Assembly: GCA_019352035.1 (NCBI GenBank)
Contig: JABBNZ010000008.1
Location: 1-55,321 of the forward strand
Source: Pseudomonadota bacterium
GTDB lineage: Bacteria > Pseudomonadota > Gammaproteobacteria > Steroidobacterales > Steroidobacteraceae
Length of the DNA stretch: 55,321 bases
Reading direction: 5' to 3'
Numbering within the stretch: the stretch's first letter is position 1; every line of letters begins with the position of its first letter. Below the pieces are notes generated by a model. The model was not told the DNA's origin. It ran no database searches and was given only the letters and a program-made list of their open reading frames with translations. The position numbers and the translations under genes were made by a program. Below are positions 8,234-19,370 of this stretch, one piece after another.

Positions 8234-9679
8234 TTAATGAATGACCCGGCTGCAAAGATCGAGCAGCGGGCTCGGCAGGATGCCGAGCACCAGCGCCGCC
8301 GCCGCATTGAGCCCGATCACGAAGCGCGGACCGAGCGGCCGCAGGGTTGCGGGCAGATTCTCCGACGGTGCATCGAAGTACATGAGCTTCACGACCCGCA
8401 GGTAGTAGAACGCGCCCACGACCGACGTCAGCACCGCCACCACGACCAGGCCGAGGTGGTGGGTCTCCCAGAGCGCCTGGATGATCCTGAGCTTCGCCCA
8501 GAAGCCGACGAACGGCGGCACGCCGGCGAGGGAGAACATGAGCATCAGCATCACCAGGGCGAGCAGCGGATCGCGCTGATAGAGCCCCTTGTAGTGATCG
8601 AGCTTGTCCGCCTCGAAGCCCTTGCGGCTCGCGAGCAGGATCACGCCGAAGGCGCCGAGCGCCACGAGGACGTACACCAGCGTGTAATAGAGCGCGGCGC
8701 TGTATCCGCTCGGGGTGCCCGCGACGAAGCCGAGCACGATGAACCCGACGTGGCCGATCGTCGAGTACGCCAGCATGCGCTTCAGGTTGGACTGCACGAT
8801 CGCCACCACGTTGCCGACGATCAGCGTCAGAACCGCGAGCGGCGTCAGCATCAGCGTCCAGTCCGCGGAAATGCCCGCAAGGCCGTGCGCCAACAGGCGC
8901 AGCATCAGCGCGAAGTAGGCGATCTTGGGTGCCGTGCCGACAAACAGCGTGACGCTGGTCGGGGCGCCCTCGTAGACATCCGGCAGCCACATGTGAAACG
9001 GCACCGCGCCGAGCTTGAAGGCAACGGCGACCACGATGAAGGTGACGCCGAGGATGACGCCGAGGCTGCCCGACGCGGTGAGCTTCGTCGCGATCACCCC
9101 GAGATCCAGGCTGCCCGTCAGGCCGTAGATGATCGACATGCCGTAAAGGAGCGTGCCGGAGGCAATCGCGCCCAGCACGAAGTACTTCATCGCTGCTTCG
9201 GCTGCCACGCCCGACTCACGGTCGAACGCCACCATCGCGTAGACCGAAAGAGCGAGCAGTTCCACGCCGATGTACACGGTGAGCAGGCTGTTGGCCGAGA
9301 TCAGCACGAAGATTCCGAGCAGCGCCGTCAGCGCCAGGACGTAGTACTCCCCCCGCAGGATATCGCGATTCTCGAGGTACATCCGCGAGTAGAGCAGCGC
9401 GACCGCGACGACCAGGAACCCGGCGAGCTTCAGGACGAAGGCCAGCGGGTCGGTCACGTACATTCCGTTGAAGAGCACCATGGTGTGGGCCGCGTCGGCA
9501 TAGCGCGCGGTGAGCGCCGCTCCGGCCACGAGCACGAGAAGCGTGAGCGTCCCGGTGGCCCCGGGGCGCTTCACGCCGACGAACACCTCGAAGAGCAACA
9601 CCAGGCAGATCGCGAACCCGAGGAAAATCTCCGGGATCGCGGGGATCATGCCGGGCATCAGGTGTAGAAGCGTGTGCAT
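8234..9679 (-). CDS. nuoN: NADH-quinone oxidoreductase subunit N
   Basis: 481 residues, a polytopic antiporter-like proton-pumping subunit of complex I (about 14 hydrophobic segments). The family block FKLGAVPFHMWLPDVYEGAP holds the conserved lysine and the broken-helix region, and KRMLAYSTIGHVGF the later conserved helix. It is the last gene of the nuoA-N operon and begins 21 nt after nuoM. A near-palindrome, CTGTTCCCGGGACAG, sits at the stop codon but lacks a T-run, so it is not a convincing terminator. Confidence 0.97.
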   Translation of the reverse strand: MHTLLHLMPGMIPAIPEIFLGFAICLVLLFEVFVGVKRPGATGTLTLLVLVAGAALTARYADAAHTMVLFNGMYVTDPLAFVLKLAGFLVVAVALLYSRMYLENRDILRGEYYVLALTALLGIFVLISANSLLTVYIGVELLALSVYAMVAFDRESGVAAEAAMKYFVLGAIASGTLLYGMSIIYGLTGSLDLGVIATKLTASGSLGVILGVTFIVVAVAFKLGAVPFHMWLPDVYEGAPTSVTLFVGTAPKIAYFALMLRLLAHGLAGISADWTLMLTPLAVLTLIVGNVVAIVQSNLKRMLAYSTIGHVGFIVLGFVAGTPSGYSAALYYTLVYVLVALGAFGVILLASRKGFEADKLDHYKGLYQRDPLLALVMLMLMFSLAGVPPFVGFWAKLRIIQALWETHHLGLVVVAVLTSVVGAFYYLRVVKLMYFDAPSENLPATLRPLGPRFVIGLNAAAALVLGILPSPLLDLCSRVIH

Positions 9680-9700
9680 TCGTTTCGTCCTAGGGCCTGA

Positions 9701-11215
9701 TCACGCGGGGATCTTGGTGGCGACGGCCTGGCTCACCAGGTGCTGGATCGAGGGCTCCATGATCTTCAGGAGCGGCTCCGGCCAGATGCCGATCGCCAGC
9801 ACCAGCACGGCGAGCACGCTGAGGACGAGAAACTCCCGGCCATTCAAGTCGGTGAGGTGCGCGACGTGATCGTTGGCCACCGGTCCATAGAGCACGCGCT
9901 TGACCAGCCACAGGGTGTACGAGGCCCCGAGGACCAGCGTCACGGCGGCGAGCGTCGCGTACCAGAAGCTCGCCTTGAAGCTCGCCAGGATCACCAGGAA
10001 CTCCCCGACGAAGCCCGAGGTGCCCGGGAGGCCCGTGTTGGCGAGCGCGAACATCACCATGAAGGCCGCGAAGATGGGCATCGTGTTGATGACACCGCCG
10101 TAGGCGGAGATCTCGCGGGTGTGCATGCGGTCATAGAGCACGCCGACGCAGAGGAAGAGCGCGCCGGAAATGAGCCCGTGAGAGATCATCTGCACCATCG
10201 CTCCGTCCATTCCCATGGCGGCACCCTGCACATGGGCGGTGTTGCGGACGATCTCGTACACCACGAACGCGCCCAGGGTCACGAAGCCCATGTGCGCGAT
10301 CGAGGAGTAGGCGATGAGCTTCTTCATGTCGGTCTGCACGATGGCGACGAGACCGATGTAGATCACCGCGATCAGCGACAGCGTGATGACGAGCAAGTTG
10401 AGCTCGCGGCAGGCATCCGGCGTGACGGGCAAGCTGAAGCGCAGGAAGCCGTAGCCGCCCATCTTCAGCATGATGGCCGCGAGGATCACCGAGCCTCCCG
10501 TGGGCGCCTCGACGTGAGCATCGGGCAGCCAGGTGTGCACCGGCCACATCGGCACCTTCACCGCGAAAGCGAGCAGGAAGGCCGCGAAGATCCACCGCTG
10601 CTCGACCAGGGTCAACGGCAGTGCCTGGAACGCCGCGATCGAGTAGCTGCCGGCCTTCACGTACATGTAGATGAGGGCCGCCAGCATGAAGACCGAGCCG
10701 AGGAAGGTGTATAGAAAGAATTTGACGGTCGCGTAGACGCGCCGCGGGCCGCCCCAGATGCCGATGATGAGGAACATCGGGATCAGCATCGCTTCCCAGA
10801 AGAAGTAGAAGAGCAGCGCATCGGTGGCGGAGAACACCCCGATCATCAGCCCTTCCATGATGAGGAAGGCGGCGAAGTACTGCGCGGCGCGGCTCGTCAC
10901 CACCGTCCAGGCGGCGATGATCACGGGGATGGTCATCAGCGCGGTGAGCACCACGAGCGGCAGCGAGATGCCGTCGACCCCGAGTGCGTAGAAGGCGTGG
11001 AAACGCGGGATCCAGGGCGCCTTCTCCACGAACTGGTAGGCCGCGGTCTGGGTGTTGAAATCCGCGAGCAGCGGCAGCGACAGGACGAGCGTCGCCAGCG
11101 AGGCGAGCAGCGCCAGCCAGCGCGCGGCGGCGATGCGACGATCCCCCAGGAGGAGCACGACGATGCCGGCGGCGATCGGCAGCCAGATCAGGATGGAGAG
11201 CAGATGTGCTTGCAT
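9701..11215 (-). CDS. nuoM: NADH-quinone oxidoreductase subunit M
   Basis: 504-residue proton-pumping membrane subunit of complex I, homologous to Mrp antiporters. Visible marks are FFWEAMLIPMFLIIGIWGG (with the conserved Glu), FAVKVPMWPVHTWLPDAHVE and KKLIAYSSIAHMGFV. Length is normal for the family. It begins 13 nt after nuoL and is followed by nuoN in the standard order. Confidence 0.97.
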   Translation of the reverse strand: MQAHLLSILIWLPIAAGIVVLLLGDRRIAAARWLALLASLATLVLSLPLLADFNTQTAAYQFVEKAPWIPRFHAFYALGVDGISLPLVVLTALMTIPVIIAAWTVVTSRAAQYFAAFLIMEGLMIGVFSATDALLFYFFWEAMLIPMFLIIGIWGGPRRVYATVKFFLYTFLGSVFMLAALIYMYVKAGSYSIAAFQALPLTLVEQRWIFAAFLLAFAVKVPMWPVHTWLPDAHVEAPTGGSVILAAIMLKMGGYGFLRFSLPVTPDACRELNLLVITLSLIAVIYIGLVAIVQTDMKKLIAYSSIAHMGFVTLGAFVVYEIVRNTAHVQGAAMGMDGAMVQMISHGLISGALFLCVGVLYDRMHTREISAYGGVINTMPIFAAFMVMFALANTGLPGTSGFVGEFLVILASFKASFWYATLAAVTLVLGASYTLWLVKRVLYGPVANDHVAHLTDLNGREFLVLSVLAVLVLAIGIWPEPLLKIMEPSIQHLVSQAVATKIPA

Positions 11216-11228
11216 TCTTGTGCTTTCT

Positions 11229-13355
11229 TCAGCCGCGCACGAGGAACCAGCCGAGCAGCGCCGCCAGGCCGATCATGATCCAGAAGGCGTAGGAGTAGAG
11301 ATACCCGCTCTGCACCTTCCTCACCACGCCGCCCAGCCAGCCGACCGATGCCGCGGAGCCGTTGACCAGCGCCCCGTCGATGAGGGCCTCGTCCCCCACC
11401 TTCCACAGGGTGAAACCGATGCCGCGGGTGAGCGGCGCGATGATCTTCTCGTTGATCCAGTCGAAGTAGTACTTCTCGATGAGGACCGTGCGCAGCCACC
11501 CGAGCTTGCGCGCCGCGAGGTCGGCCAGCGACGGGCGCCAGAGGAAGCACGCCCAGGCGGTCACGAGCCCCGCGATCATCATCCAGAAGGGTGCCCCGAG
11601 GAAACCGTGGAAGCCGAGCTGGCCCGGGCCGTGGAAGTCCCGAGCCATCCGGCCGATCACATTGTCGGCCGGCAGCACGAAAATCGAATGGCGGAAGTAG
11701 TTCCCGTAGAGCACCGGCCCCACGGTGAAGTAGCCGACGAGCAGCGACGGTATGGCCAGGGCGATCAGCGGCAGCGTCACCACCCAGGGACTCTCGTGCG
11801 GCTCGACCGGGTGATGCCCGTGCCGCTCAGCCGGGTGAGCCGCCGCCGCGGCGTGCCCGTAGCTGGGACCGCCGTGGACGTCGTCCGGCGTGTGATCGGC
11901 CCCGCTCGGCGCCTGCCGCTCCTCCTCGTGCCCGACCGTCTTCGAGCCCTCGTGGTCGTGAGCCGCGTCGTGGGCCGCCGCCGCGTGGCGGAAGCGCTCC
12001 TCGCCGTGGAAGGTCATGAAGAGCAGGCGGAAGGTGTAGAGCGAAGTGACATAGGCGCCGAGCAGTACGCACCAGTAGGCATACGTCGCGCCCCAACGGT
12101 GCGACTCACCCACCGCCTCGATGATCGCGTCCTTGGAGTAGAAGCCGGAGAAGAACGGAGTTGCGACGAGCGCCAGCCCGCCGATCCAGCAGGTGATCGC
12201 CGTGATCGGCATGTATTTGGCGAGGCCGCCCATCTTGCGCATGTCCTGCTCGTGGTGCATGCCGATGATGACCGAGCCCGCCGCCAGGAAGAGCAGTGCC
12301 TTGAAGAAGGCGTGGGTCATCAGATGGAAGATCGCCGCGCCGTACGCCGACACGCCCAGAGCCACCGTCATGTACCCGAGCTGCGACAGCGTCGAGTAGG
12401 CGATGACGCGCTTGATGTCGTAGTTGACGACACCGAGGAGGCCCATGAAGAACGCCGTTGTGGCCCCGATAACGAGCACGAAGGACAGTGCCGTGCTCGA
12501 GTACTCGAAGAGCGGCGACATGCGGGCCACCATGAAGATGCCCGCGGTGACCATCGTGGCCGCGTGGATCAGCGCCGAGATGGGCGTCGGGCCCTCCATC
12601 GAGTCCGGCAGCCATACGTGCAGAGGCACCTGCGCCGACTTGCCCATCGCGCCGATGAAGAGGCAGATGCAGATGAGCGTGAGCACGTTCCAGTGGGTCG
12701 CCGCGGTGATCGGAATGACCGCCTGCGCGAGGTGCGCAGCGGCGGCGAAGGCCGCATCGTACGAGAGCGAGTTCGTATAGGCGAAGACCGCCGCGATCCC
12801 GATCACGAAGCCGAAATCGCCGACGCGATTGACGATGAACGCCTTCATGTTGGCGAAGATCGCGCTCGGCCGGGTGTACCAGAACCCGATCAGCAGGTAC
12901 GAGACCATGCCGACGGCCTCCCACCCGAAGAACAGCTGCATGAAGTTGTTCGACATCACGAGCATCAGCATCGAGAAGGTGAACAACGAGATGTAGCTGA
13001 AGAAACGGGTGTACCCCGGATCGTCACGCATGTAGCCGATGGTGTAGACGTGCACGCACAGCGACACGAACGTGACCACCGCCATCATCAGCGCGCTCAG
13101 ACGGTCGATCAGGAACCCGACGTCGATGTGAACGCCATCTATCAGCGCCCACGTGTACACAGGGCCGTTGAACGCCGGTACGCCATCCGCATAGAGCTGC
13201 TTGAGGACGTACATCGACAGGACACAGGATGCCGCGACACCGAGGATGGTCACGGTGTGCGCGCCCGCCCGCCCGATGACGCGGCCGCCGAGGCCCGCGA
13301 TGACGGCGGCCGCGAGAGGCAGCAAGGGAATGGCGATCAGCAGGTGCGGATTCAT
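11229..13355 (-). CDS. nuoL: NADH-quinone oxidoreductase subunit L with His-rich loop
   Basis: 708 residues, the distal antiporter-like subunit with the long lateral helix; E. coli NuoL is 613. Family motifs include FFGWEAVGMVSYLLIGFW, GKSAQVPLHVWLPDSMEGPT and KRVIAYSTLSQLGYM. The extra length is mostly a hydrophilic insert at residues about 450-522, with 14 histidines plus many acidic residues, between two membrane helices. It lies 6 nt after nuoK. His-rich loops occur in NuoL of other proteobacteria; a metal-binding or buffering role is not established here. Confidence 0.97.
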   Translation of the reverse strand: MNPHLLIAIPLLPLAAAVIAGLGGRVIGRAGAHTVTILGVAASCVLSMYVLKQLYADGVPAFNGPVYTWALIDGVHIDVGFLIDRLSALMMAVVTFVSLCVHVYTIGYMRDDPGYTRFFSYISLFTFSMLMLVMSNNFMQLFFGWEAVGMVSYLLIGFWYTRPSAIFANMKAFIVNRVGDFGFVIGIAAVFAYTNSLSYDAAFAAAAHLAQAVIPITAATHWNVLTLICICLFIGAMGKSAQVPLHVWLPDSMEGPTPISALIHAATMVTAGIFMVARMSPLFEYSSTALSFVLVIGATTAFFMGLLGVVNYDIKRVIAYSTLSQLGYMTVALGVSAYGAAIFHLMTHAFFKALLFLAAGSVIIGMHHEQDMRKMGGLAKYMPITAITCWIGGLALVATPFFSGFYSKDAIIEAVGESHRWGATYAYWCVLLGAYVTSLYTFRLLFMTFHGEERFRHAAAAHDAAHDHEGSKTVGHEEERQAPSGADHTPDDVHGGPSYGHAAAAAHPAERHGHHPVEPHESPWVVTLPLIALAIPSLLVGYFTVGPVLYGNYFRHSIFVLPADNVIGRMARDFHGPGQLGFHGFLGAPFWMMIAGLVTAWACFLWRPSLADLAARKLGWLRTVLIEKYYFDWINEKIIAPLTRGIGFTLWKVGDEALIDGALVNGSAASVGWLGGVVRKVQSGYLYSYAFWIMIGLAALLGWFLVRG

Positions 13356-13361
13356 GCGGCA

Positions 13362-13667
13362 TCAGCCTCGCAGGGTATTCAGGTCTTCGACGTTGATGCT
13401 GCGCCGCTCGCGGAACAGCACGACCAGGATGGCGAGCCCGATGGCCGACTCCGCCGCCGCCACGGTGAGCACGAAGAACACGAACACCTGGCCGTTGATA
13501 TCGCCCAAGACGCGCGAGAAGGCGATGAAATTGAAGTTCGCCGCGAGCAGCAGCAGCTCCACGCACATGAGGAGCAGGATGACGTTCTTGCGGTTGAGGA
13601 AGATGCCGGCCACGGCCAGCGCGAACAGCACCCCCGACAGGGTGAGGAGGTCGGCGAGAGTGATCAT
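13362..13667 (-). CDS. nuoK: NADH-quinone oxidoreductase subunit K
   Basis: 101 residues with three membrane helices, the usual size. The conserved glutamates lie in helix 2 ([16 protein letters not shown]) and helix 3 ([14 protein letters not shown]), part of the central proton-transfer axis. It overlaps the end of nuoJ by 4 nt (ATGA), so the two are translationally coupled. Confidence 0.97.
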   Translation of the reverse strand: MITLADLLTLSGVLFALAVAGIFLNRKNVILLLMCVELLLLAANFNFIAFSRVLGDINGQVFVFFVLTVAAAESAIGLAILVVLFRERRSINVEDLNTLRG

Positions 13668-14269
13668 GTGCGCTTCTCCGCCTCGACTTTCACGATGCGC
13701 ACCCGGTCGGCCGCCCGCACCGACACCTGCCGCGAGACGTCCTGGACCTTCAGACCCTGCCGATGGCGCATGGTGAGCGCGATGGCCGCCACGATCGCCA
13801 CGAGGAGCAGCACCGCGGCGAGCTCGAACGGATAGGCATAGCGCGTGTAGATGACCTGACCGAGCGCCGCCGTGTTGCTGTAGTCCGCGGGCTCCGGGAC
13901 CGGAGTCCGGGTGACATCGAGGCCGGTGAGCCCGTGCGACCAGACGACGACGAGGATCTCCGCGATCACCGCCGCCGCCGTGATCCAGCCGAGCCAGGCG
14001 AAGCGCGTGAAGCCGCGGCGCAGCTCCGCGACATTGATGTCGAGCATCATCACCACGAAGAGGAACAGCACCATCACCGCGCCCACGTAGACGAGCACGA
14101 GCACGATGGCGAGGAACTCCGCCTCGGTGAGCAGCCAGATCACCGCGGAATTGACGAAGCAGAGCACGAGGAACAGCGCCGAGTACACCGGGTTGCGCGC
14201 GGTGATGAGCCCGAGCGCGCAGGCGACGAGCAGCGTGCCGAAGATGTAGAAAAGAATCTGGACTAGCAT
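13664..14269 (-). CDS. nuoJ: NADH-quinone oxidoreductase subunit J
   Basis: 201 residues with five predicted membrane helices. The helix with [20 protein letters not shown] is the conserved transmembrane segment 3 that undergoes a pi-bulge change in complex I structures. The hydrophilic C-terminus is somewhat long and basic/acidic. It starts 22 nt after nuoI and overlaps nuoK by 4 nt. Confidence 0.96.
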   Translation of the reverse strand: MLVQILFYIFGTLLVACALGLITARNPVYSALFLVLCFVNSAVIWLLTEAEFLAIVLVLVYVGAVMVLFLFVVMMLDINVAELRRGFTRFAWLGWITAAAVIAEILVVVWSHGLTGLDVTRTPVPEPADYSNTAALGQVIYTRYAYPFELAAVLLLVAIVAAIALTMRHRQGLKVQDVSRQVSVRAADRVRIVKVEAEKRT

Positions 14270-14291
14270 GGTTTACGCCTCGAGCGCCGCC

Positions 14292-14771
14292 TCACCGGTA
14301 GGGCGCATCCGCCGCCCTGTCGGCGGCGATCATGGCCTCGTAACGCTCCCCCACCGCGAGCAGCTTGTCCTTGCTCATGATGTTCTCGCCGCGGTGCTCC
14401 ATGTGGTACTCGTGGATGCGGGTGAGCACGATGGCGTCCACCGGACAGGCCTCCTCGCAGAAGCCGCAGTAGATGCACTTGAACAGATCGATATCGTAAC
14501 GGGTGGTCCGCCGGGTGCCGTCCTGGGCCACATCCGAGTCGATCGTGATGCACACGGCCGGGCAGACCGCCTCGCACAGCTTGCAGGCGATGCAGCGCTC
14601 CTGGCCGTTGGCGTAACGGCGCAGCGCGTGGAGGCCGCGGAAGCGCGGCGACTGTGGAGTCTTCTCTTCCGGGTAGTTGAGCGTGTACTTGCGCGTGAAG
14701 AAGGTGCGCGCGGTGACCGAGAGTCCCTTGATGAGCTCGGGCATGAGGAATGTCTTGAGCGGATTGGCCAT
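14292..14771 (-). CDS. nuoI: NADH-quinone oxidoreductase subunit I (2x[4Fe-4S])
   Basis: 159-residue peripheral-arm subunit. It carries two ferredoxin motifs, [11 protein letters not shown] (Cys60, 63, 66, 70) and [11 protein letters not shown] (Cys99, 102, 105, 109), which bind clusters N6a and N6b on the electron path to NuoB. The N-terminal amphipathic stretch [18 protein letters not shown] lies on the membrane. Length and order (after nuoH) are normal. Confidence 0.98.
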   Translation of the reverse strand: MANPLKTFLMPELIKGLSVTARTFFTRKYTLNYPEEKTPQSPRFRGLHALRRYANGQERCIACKLCEAVCPAVCITIDSDVAQDGTRRTTRYDIDLFKCIYCGFCEEACPVDAIVLTRIHEYHMEHRGENIMSKDKLLAVGERYEAMIAADRAADAPYR

Positions 14772-14783
14772 CGCTTGCCTCCT

Positions 14784-15854
14784 TCAATGGAACCAGGGCC
14801 GCGCCCAGGGTCCGACGTGATAGTGCGCCAGCACCATCTCCACCCCGATCCACACCAGCGTCACGGGAATCAGCGCCTTCCAGCCGAGGCGCATGATCTG
14901 GTCGTAGCGGTAGCGCGGGAAGGTTGCCCGCAGCCACAGGAACATGAAGAGGATCGCGAAGATCTTCAGCGCCAGCCAGATGAAGCTCGGCTGGCCGAGG
15001 AGGGTCGCGCCGATGCCCGGCCACCCCTGCCAGGGCGAGAGCCAGCCGCCGAAGAAGAACACCGCCGTGAGCGCCGAGATCAGGATCATGTTGGCGTATT
15101 CGGCGAGGAAGAAGAGCGCGAAGGCGATGCCGGAGTACTCCACGTGGAAGCCCGCGACGATCTCCGACTCGCCCTCGGCGACATCGAACGGCGCGCGATT
15201 GGTCTCCGCGACGCCGGAGATGAAGTAGACGACGAGGAGCGGAAACAGCCAGAACCAGTTCTGCGACAGGAAGCCGCCCTCCTGGTTGCGCACGATGGTG
15301 CCGAGATTCATGCTGCCCGAGGCCATCAGCACACCGACCAGCGCGAACCCCATGGCGATCTCGTAGGCGACCATCTGCGCGGCCGAGCGCATCGCCCCGA
15401 GGAACGCATACTTCGAGTTGGCCGCCCAGCCGGCGATGATCACCCCGTACACGCCCATCGAGGTCAGCGCGAGCAGATAGAGGAGCCCCGCGTTCGCCTG
15501 GGAGATGACGAGATCCGGCGAGAGCGGAATCACGGCCCAGGCCGCGAACGCCGGAATCAGCGCGATCATCGGCGCCACCCAGAAGAGCAGCTTGTTGGCG
15601 TTCGTCGGGATGACCACTTCCTTGGTCAGGAGCTTGAAGACGTCGGCGAACGGCTGGCCGAGCCCCGGGAAGAGTCCGAGCAGCTTCACCCGGTTCGGTC
15701 CGCGCCGCAGCTGCATCCAGCCGATGACCTTGCGCTCCCACAGTGTCAGGAATGCGACACAGAGGATGAGCACGACCGTGACGATCACGATCCACACCGT
15801 CGTCCGGGCAATGCCCGGCAGCGACCCCCAGGCAGTGGCGAGAGTTTGCAGCAT
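14784..15854 (-). CDS. nuoH: NADH-quinone oxidoreductase subunit H
   Basis: 356 residues with eight to nine membrane helices. NuoH joins the membrane and peripheral arms and lines the quinone tunnel. Recognisable are [20 protein letters not shown] and the acidic loop [20 protein letters not shown], which carries the conserved Glu/Asp residues. It starts 1 nt after nuoG stops. Confidence 0.98.
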   Translation of the reverse strand: MLQTLATAWGSLPGIARTTVWIVIVTVVLILCVAFLTLWERKVIGWMQLRRGPNRVKLLGLFPGLGQPFADVFKLLTKEVVIPTNANKLLFWVAPMIALIPAFAAWAVIPLSPDLVISQANAGLLYLLALTSMGVYGVIIAGWAANSKYAFLGAMRSAAQMVAYEIAMGFALVGVLMASGSMNLGTIVRNQEGGFLSQNWFWLFPLLVVYFISGVAETNRAPFDVAEGESEIVAGFHVEYSGIAFALFFLAEYANMILISALTAVFFFGGWLSPWQGWPGIGATLLGQPSFIWLALKIFAILFMFLWLRATFPRYRYDQIMRLGWKALIPVTLVWIGVEMVLAHYHVGPWARPWFH

Positions 15855-15855
15855 G

Positions 15856-18048
15856 TCAGTAGGTCACCGCGGACGTGCGGCCTTCGCGGGTTCTTTGCAA
15901 GGACGGAGCCCGGCGCACCAACGCATCGATCTGGTACATCGGGATGTCGACGACTTTCTGCGCGGTCTGGTTGTCCCCGTCCCGCCCGACGGCATGCTTG
16001 CCCGAATACCCCGGGGCAGCGTAAGCGGTCGGGGCACCGACGAGCGCCGCGAGCTCGGCCCGGACTTCCTCCGAAGACTGGTACTCGAAACCGGACAGGC
16101 CGAGGAGATTGCCGAGCACGCGCAGGATCTTCCAGCTCGGACGCGATTCCCCTACGGGAGCCGCGGCGCCCGTCTGGCTCTGCCAGACTCCTTCGAGATT
16201 GACGTAGGTGCCGGAAGTCTCCGCAAACGTGCCCGCGGGCAGCAGGACATGGGCGACCTTGCGCAAGGTCTCGCTCGCGAAAGGCGTGACGGCCACGACG
16301 AGCTCTGCCTGTCCCAGAATGCGCGCGGCATCGCTCTCGGGCGCATCGATCCACGGCTCGACGCCGCCGACCAGGAGATAGGCCTTCAGCGTTCGGGCCA
16401 ACATCTCGGCCGCCGTCAGGCCGGGAGAGCTCGAGGGCTTGCCCCCCGCCTCCCGGTGAGGCACGGCACCCGCGAGAGCGGCACCCGCCGCATTCGCGCC
16501 TTCGCCGAGCACTCCGAGGGAGGCTCCTGTCACCTGCGCCAGAGCGGCCGCGAGCGCCCGCAGATCGGCAAAGTACGGATGACGCAGCGCCAGCGCGCCC
16601 AGCCATATGGCTCGCTTCTCGCCGGAGACGAGTGCCGTGGCGGCCGCGCGGTGTGCCTCAGTGACCTGCGCGCCATCGACCGCCTGCGAGAGATGCGCCG
16701 GCACCGTCGCGCCCGCAGCCTCCGCCGCCGCGCGCAGAATGGCCGCGAGGTCGGCGGCCTGAGCCGCTGGCGCGGACTCCACGTAGGCCGCCACCGGAAA
16801 GTGGTAGTTGAAAACGGCGGGATTGAGCAGCGCCACCTTGGCGCCGCGCCGCGCCGCCTTGCGCACGCGGTGCGCCAGGATCGGCGCCTCCCGGCGCAGG
16901 TTCGCCCCGACGATCAGCAGACCCTGCAGCGAGTCGATGTCGGCGATACGCAGCCCGAGGCTCGGATAGAGCGGGTCCGCGCCCTGATCGCGGTAGTCGC
17001 GCTGACGGAGCCGGGAGTCGATGTTGCCGCTGCCCAGCCCGCGCGCGATGCGCCCGGCAAGATACAGCTCCTCGAGCGTCGCCGAGGGGCTCGCCAGCAC
17101 GCCGAGCTCCGCGCCCCGGCCGCGCAGCCCTTCAGCCGCCTTGGCGAGCGCGGTCTCCCAATCGGTCTCGACCCACTCCCCGTCCGCGGCGCCGCCCTTG
17201 CGGATCATGGGGCGCTGCAGCCGGTCCTCGCTGTAGATCCCTTCGTAGCTGAAGCGGTCGCGGTCGGGGATCCAGGTCTCGTTGATCGCCTCGTTCTCGC
17301 GCGGCACCACACGCATGAGCCGCCCGCGCAGCACGTGCCCGAAGAGATTGCTGCCCGTGCCATCGTGCGGGGAGACGAGCGGAACCGACATCATCTCCCA
17401 GGCGCGGGCCGTGAAGCGGTACGGCTTGGAGACGAGCGCGCCGACCGGACAGAGATCGATCACGTTGCCCGAAAGCTCGTGATGCACGGTGCTCTCGATG
17501 TAGGTGCGCACCTTCATCTGCTCGCCGCGGCCGATCATGCCGAGCTCCTGGATGCCGGCGATCTCCTCGGTGAAGCGGATGCAGCGGGTGCAATGGATGC
17601 ACCGCGTCATGTCGGTGGCGATGAGGGGACCCAGGTTCTCATCCTGCACCGAGCGCTTGCGCTCGGTGTAGCGCGAGATGTCGCGCCCGAAGCCGACCGC
17701 CAGATCCTGCAGCTCGCACTCCCCGCCCTGATCGCAGATCGGGCAGTCGAGCGGATGGTTGATCAGCAGGAACTCCATGGTCGCGCGCTGCGCGCCGATG
17801 GCCCGCGCAGAGTCGGTGAAGATTTTCATGCCCTCGGCGACCGGGGTCGCGCAGGCCGGCATGGGCTTCGGCGCCTTCTCCACCTCGACGAGGCACATGC
17901 GGCAGTTGGCCGCGACGGAAAGCTTGTCGTGATAGCAGAAGCGCGGCACGTAGGCGCCATGCGCGTCGGTGACGCGGATGATCATCTCGCCCTTGCGGGC
18001 CTTGACCGGCTTGCCGTTGATCTCGACGTTGACGAATTCTTCAGCCAT
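15856..18048 (-). CDS. nuoG: NADH-quinone oxidoreductase subunit G
   Basis: 730 residues, shorter than the 908 of E. coli NuoG but normal for many other bacteria. The N-terminus binds the [2Fe-2S] cluster N1b ([15 protein letters not shown] plus CATP), the His-Cys cluster N5 and the [4Fe-4S] cluster N4 ([16 protein letters not shown]). The rest resembles molybdopterin oxidoreductases without the cofactor and is divergent and Ala-rich. It begins 1 nt after nuoF and is followed 1 nt later by nuoH. Confidence 0.97.
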   Translation of the reverse strand: MAEEFVNVEINGKPVKARKGEMIIRVTDAHGAYVPRFCYHDKLSVAANCRMCLVEVEKAPKPMPACATPVAEGMKIFTDSARAIGAQRATMEFLLINHPLDCPICDQGGECELQDLAVGFGRDISRYTERKRSVQDENLGPLIATDMTRCIHCTRCIRFTEEIAGIQELGMIGRGEQMKVRTYIESTVHHELSGNVIDLCPVGALVSKPYRFTARAWEMMSVPLVSPHDGTGSNLFGHVLRGRLMRVVPRENEAINETWIPDRDRFSYEGIYSEDRLQRPMIRKGGAADGEWVETDWETALAKAAEGLRGRGAELGVLASPSATLEELYLAGRIARGLGSGNIDSRLRQRDYRDQGADPLYPSLGLRIADIDSLQGLLIVGANLRREAPILAHRVRKAARRGAKVALLNPAVFNYHFPVAAYVESAPAAQAADLAAILRAAAEAAGATVPAHLSQAVDGAQVTEAHRAAATALVSGEKRAIWLGALALRHPYFADLRALAAALAQVTGASLGVLGEGANAAGAALAGAVPHREAGGKPSSSPGLTAAEMLARTLKAYLLVGGVEPWIDAPESDAARILGQAELVVAVTPFASETLRKVAHVLLPAGTFAETSGTYVNLEGVWQSQTGAAAPVGESRPSWKILRVLGNLLGLSGFEYQSSEEVRAELAALVGAPTAYAAPGYSGKHAVGRDGDNQTAQKVVDIPMYQIDALVRRAPSLQRTREGRTSAVTY

Positions 18049-18049
18049 G

Positions 18050-19366
18050 TTATGCCGCCCGCGCTCCGAGCTGGTCCGCGACGATGCTGCGGCCGCCGTG
18101 ATCGATCATGTACTCGAACTCGTGCCGGAAGTGCTTCATGAAACTCTGCACCGGCCAGGCCGCCGCGTCCCCGAGCGCGCAGATGGTGTGGCCCTCGATG
18201 CGGTTGGCGACATCGACCAGGAGCGACAGCTCCTCGCGCCGCGCCTGCCCCGCGAGCACCCGCTTCAGCAGCCGGTTCATCCAGCCCGTGCCTTCCCGGC
18301 AGGGGGTGCACTGGCCGCACGATTCCGACATGTAGAAGCGCGAGATGCGCTCGAGCACCCGCACCATGCAGGTGGTCTCGTCCATGACGATGACGGCCGC
18401 CGAGCCGATGGCCGAGCCCGCCGCGCGCAGCGAGTCGTAGTCCATGTTGATCTTGAGCATCACCTCGCCCGGCACCACGGGCACGGATGAGCCTCCCGGG
18501 ATCACCGCCTTCAGGCGCCGGCCGCCCTTGACGCCGCCCGCGAGCTCGAGCAGGTCCTTGAACGACACACCGAGCGGCACCTCGAAATTGCCGGCCTTCT
18601 CCACGTGGCCCGACACGGAGAAGATCACCGTGCCGCCGGAGTTGGCGGGTCCGAGCGAGGCGAACCACTGCGGTCCCTTCCTGAGGATCGTCGGGACCGA
18701 GGCGAAGCTCTGCGTGTTGTTGATGGTGGTGGGCTGGCCGTAGAGCCCGAAGTTGGCGGGGAACGGCGGCTTGAAGCGCGGCTTTCCGGGCTTGCCCTCG
18801 AGGGAATCGAGGAGCGCGGTCTCCTCGCCGCAGATATAGGCGCCGGCCCCGACGAAGGTGTGGATGTCGAAGTCGATCCCGGTGCCGCGGATGTTCTTGC
18901 CGAGCAGGCCCGCGTCATAGGCCTCCTGCAGCGCCGCCTCGAACCGCGGCACTGGCTCGCCGAGGAACTCCCCGCGGATGTAGTTGTAGGCCACCGTGGT
19001 GTTGGTGGCGTAGCCCCCGATCGCGAGCCCCTCGATGAGCGCGTGCGGGTTGTACCGCAGGATGTCGCGGTCGTGGCAGGTGCCGGGCTCGCTCTCATCG
19101 GAGTTGCACACGAGGTACTTCTGCACCGGCGAATTGCGCGGCATGAAGCTCCACTTGGTGCCCGTGGGGAAGCCCGCGCCGCCGCGGCCGCGCAGGCCCG
19201 AGGCCTTCACCGCGTCGATGATCTGCTCGCGCGGCGGCTTCTCGGCGAGGATCTTCTCCCAGACCTCGTAACCGCCGATCCGGCGGTAGGTCGGAAGCTC
19301 CCAGGAGCGCTCGAGCTTCAGGGGCTCGAACACGGCGAGATTCATCTTGTCGGGGCTTACGGCCAT
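18050..19366 (-). CDS. nuoF: NADH-quinone oxidoreductase subunit F (NADH/FMN binding)
   Basis: 438 residues. It is the NADH-oxidising flavoprotein subunit. The glycine-rich loop [13 protein letters not shown] (60-72) binds NADH/FMN, and SCGQCTPC (Cys350, 353, 356) with Cys396 binds cluster N3. Start ATG at 19366; an internal Met8 is possible. It lies 4 nt after nuoE, with which it forms the input module. Confidence 0.98.
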   Translation of the reverse strand: MAVSPDKMNLAVFEPLKLERSWELPTYRRIGGYEVWEKILAEKPPREQIIDAVKASGLRGRGGAGFPTGTKWSFMPRNSPVQKYLVCNSDESEPGTCHDRDILRYNPHALIEGLAIGGYATNTTVAYNYIRGEFLGEPVPRFEAALQEAYDAGLLGKNIRGTGIDFDIHTFVGAGAYICGEETALLDSLEGKPGKPRFKPPFPANFGLYGQPTTINNTQSFASVPTILRKGPQWFASLGPANSGGTVIFSVSGHVEKAGNFEVPLGVSFKDLLELAGGVKGGRRLKAVIPGGSSVPVVPGEVMLKINMDYDSLRAAGSAIGSAAVIVMDETTCMVRVLERISRFYMSESCGQCTPCREGTGWMNRLLKRVLAGQARREELSLLVDVANRIEGHTICALGDAAAWPVQSFMKHFRHEFEYMIDHGGRSIVADQLGARAA

Positions 19367-19370
19367 GGCG

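Noticed and set aside
11052-13835. Very long plus-strand ORFs opposite nuoL, nuoG, nuoN, carB, prc and others
   Set aside because: They are mirror frames of real genes, with Arg/His/Asp-rich translations and no domains.
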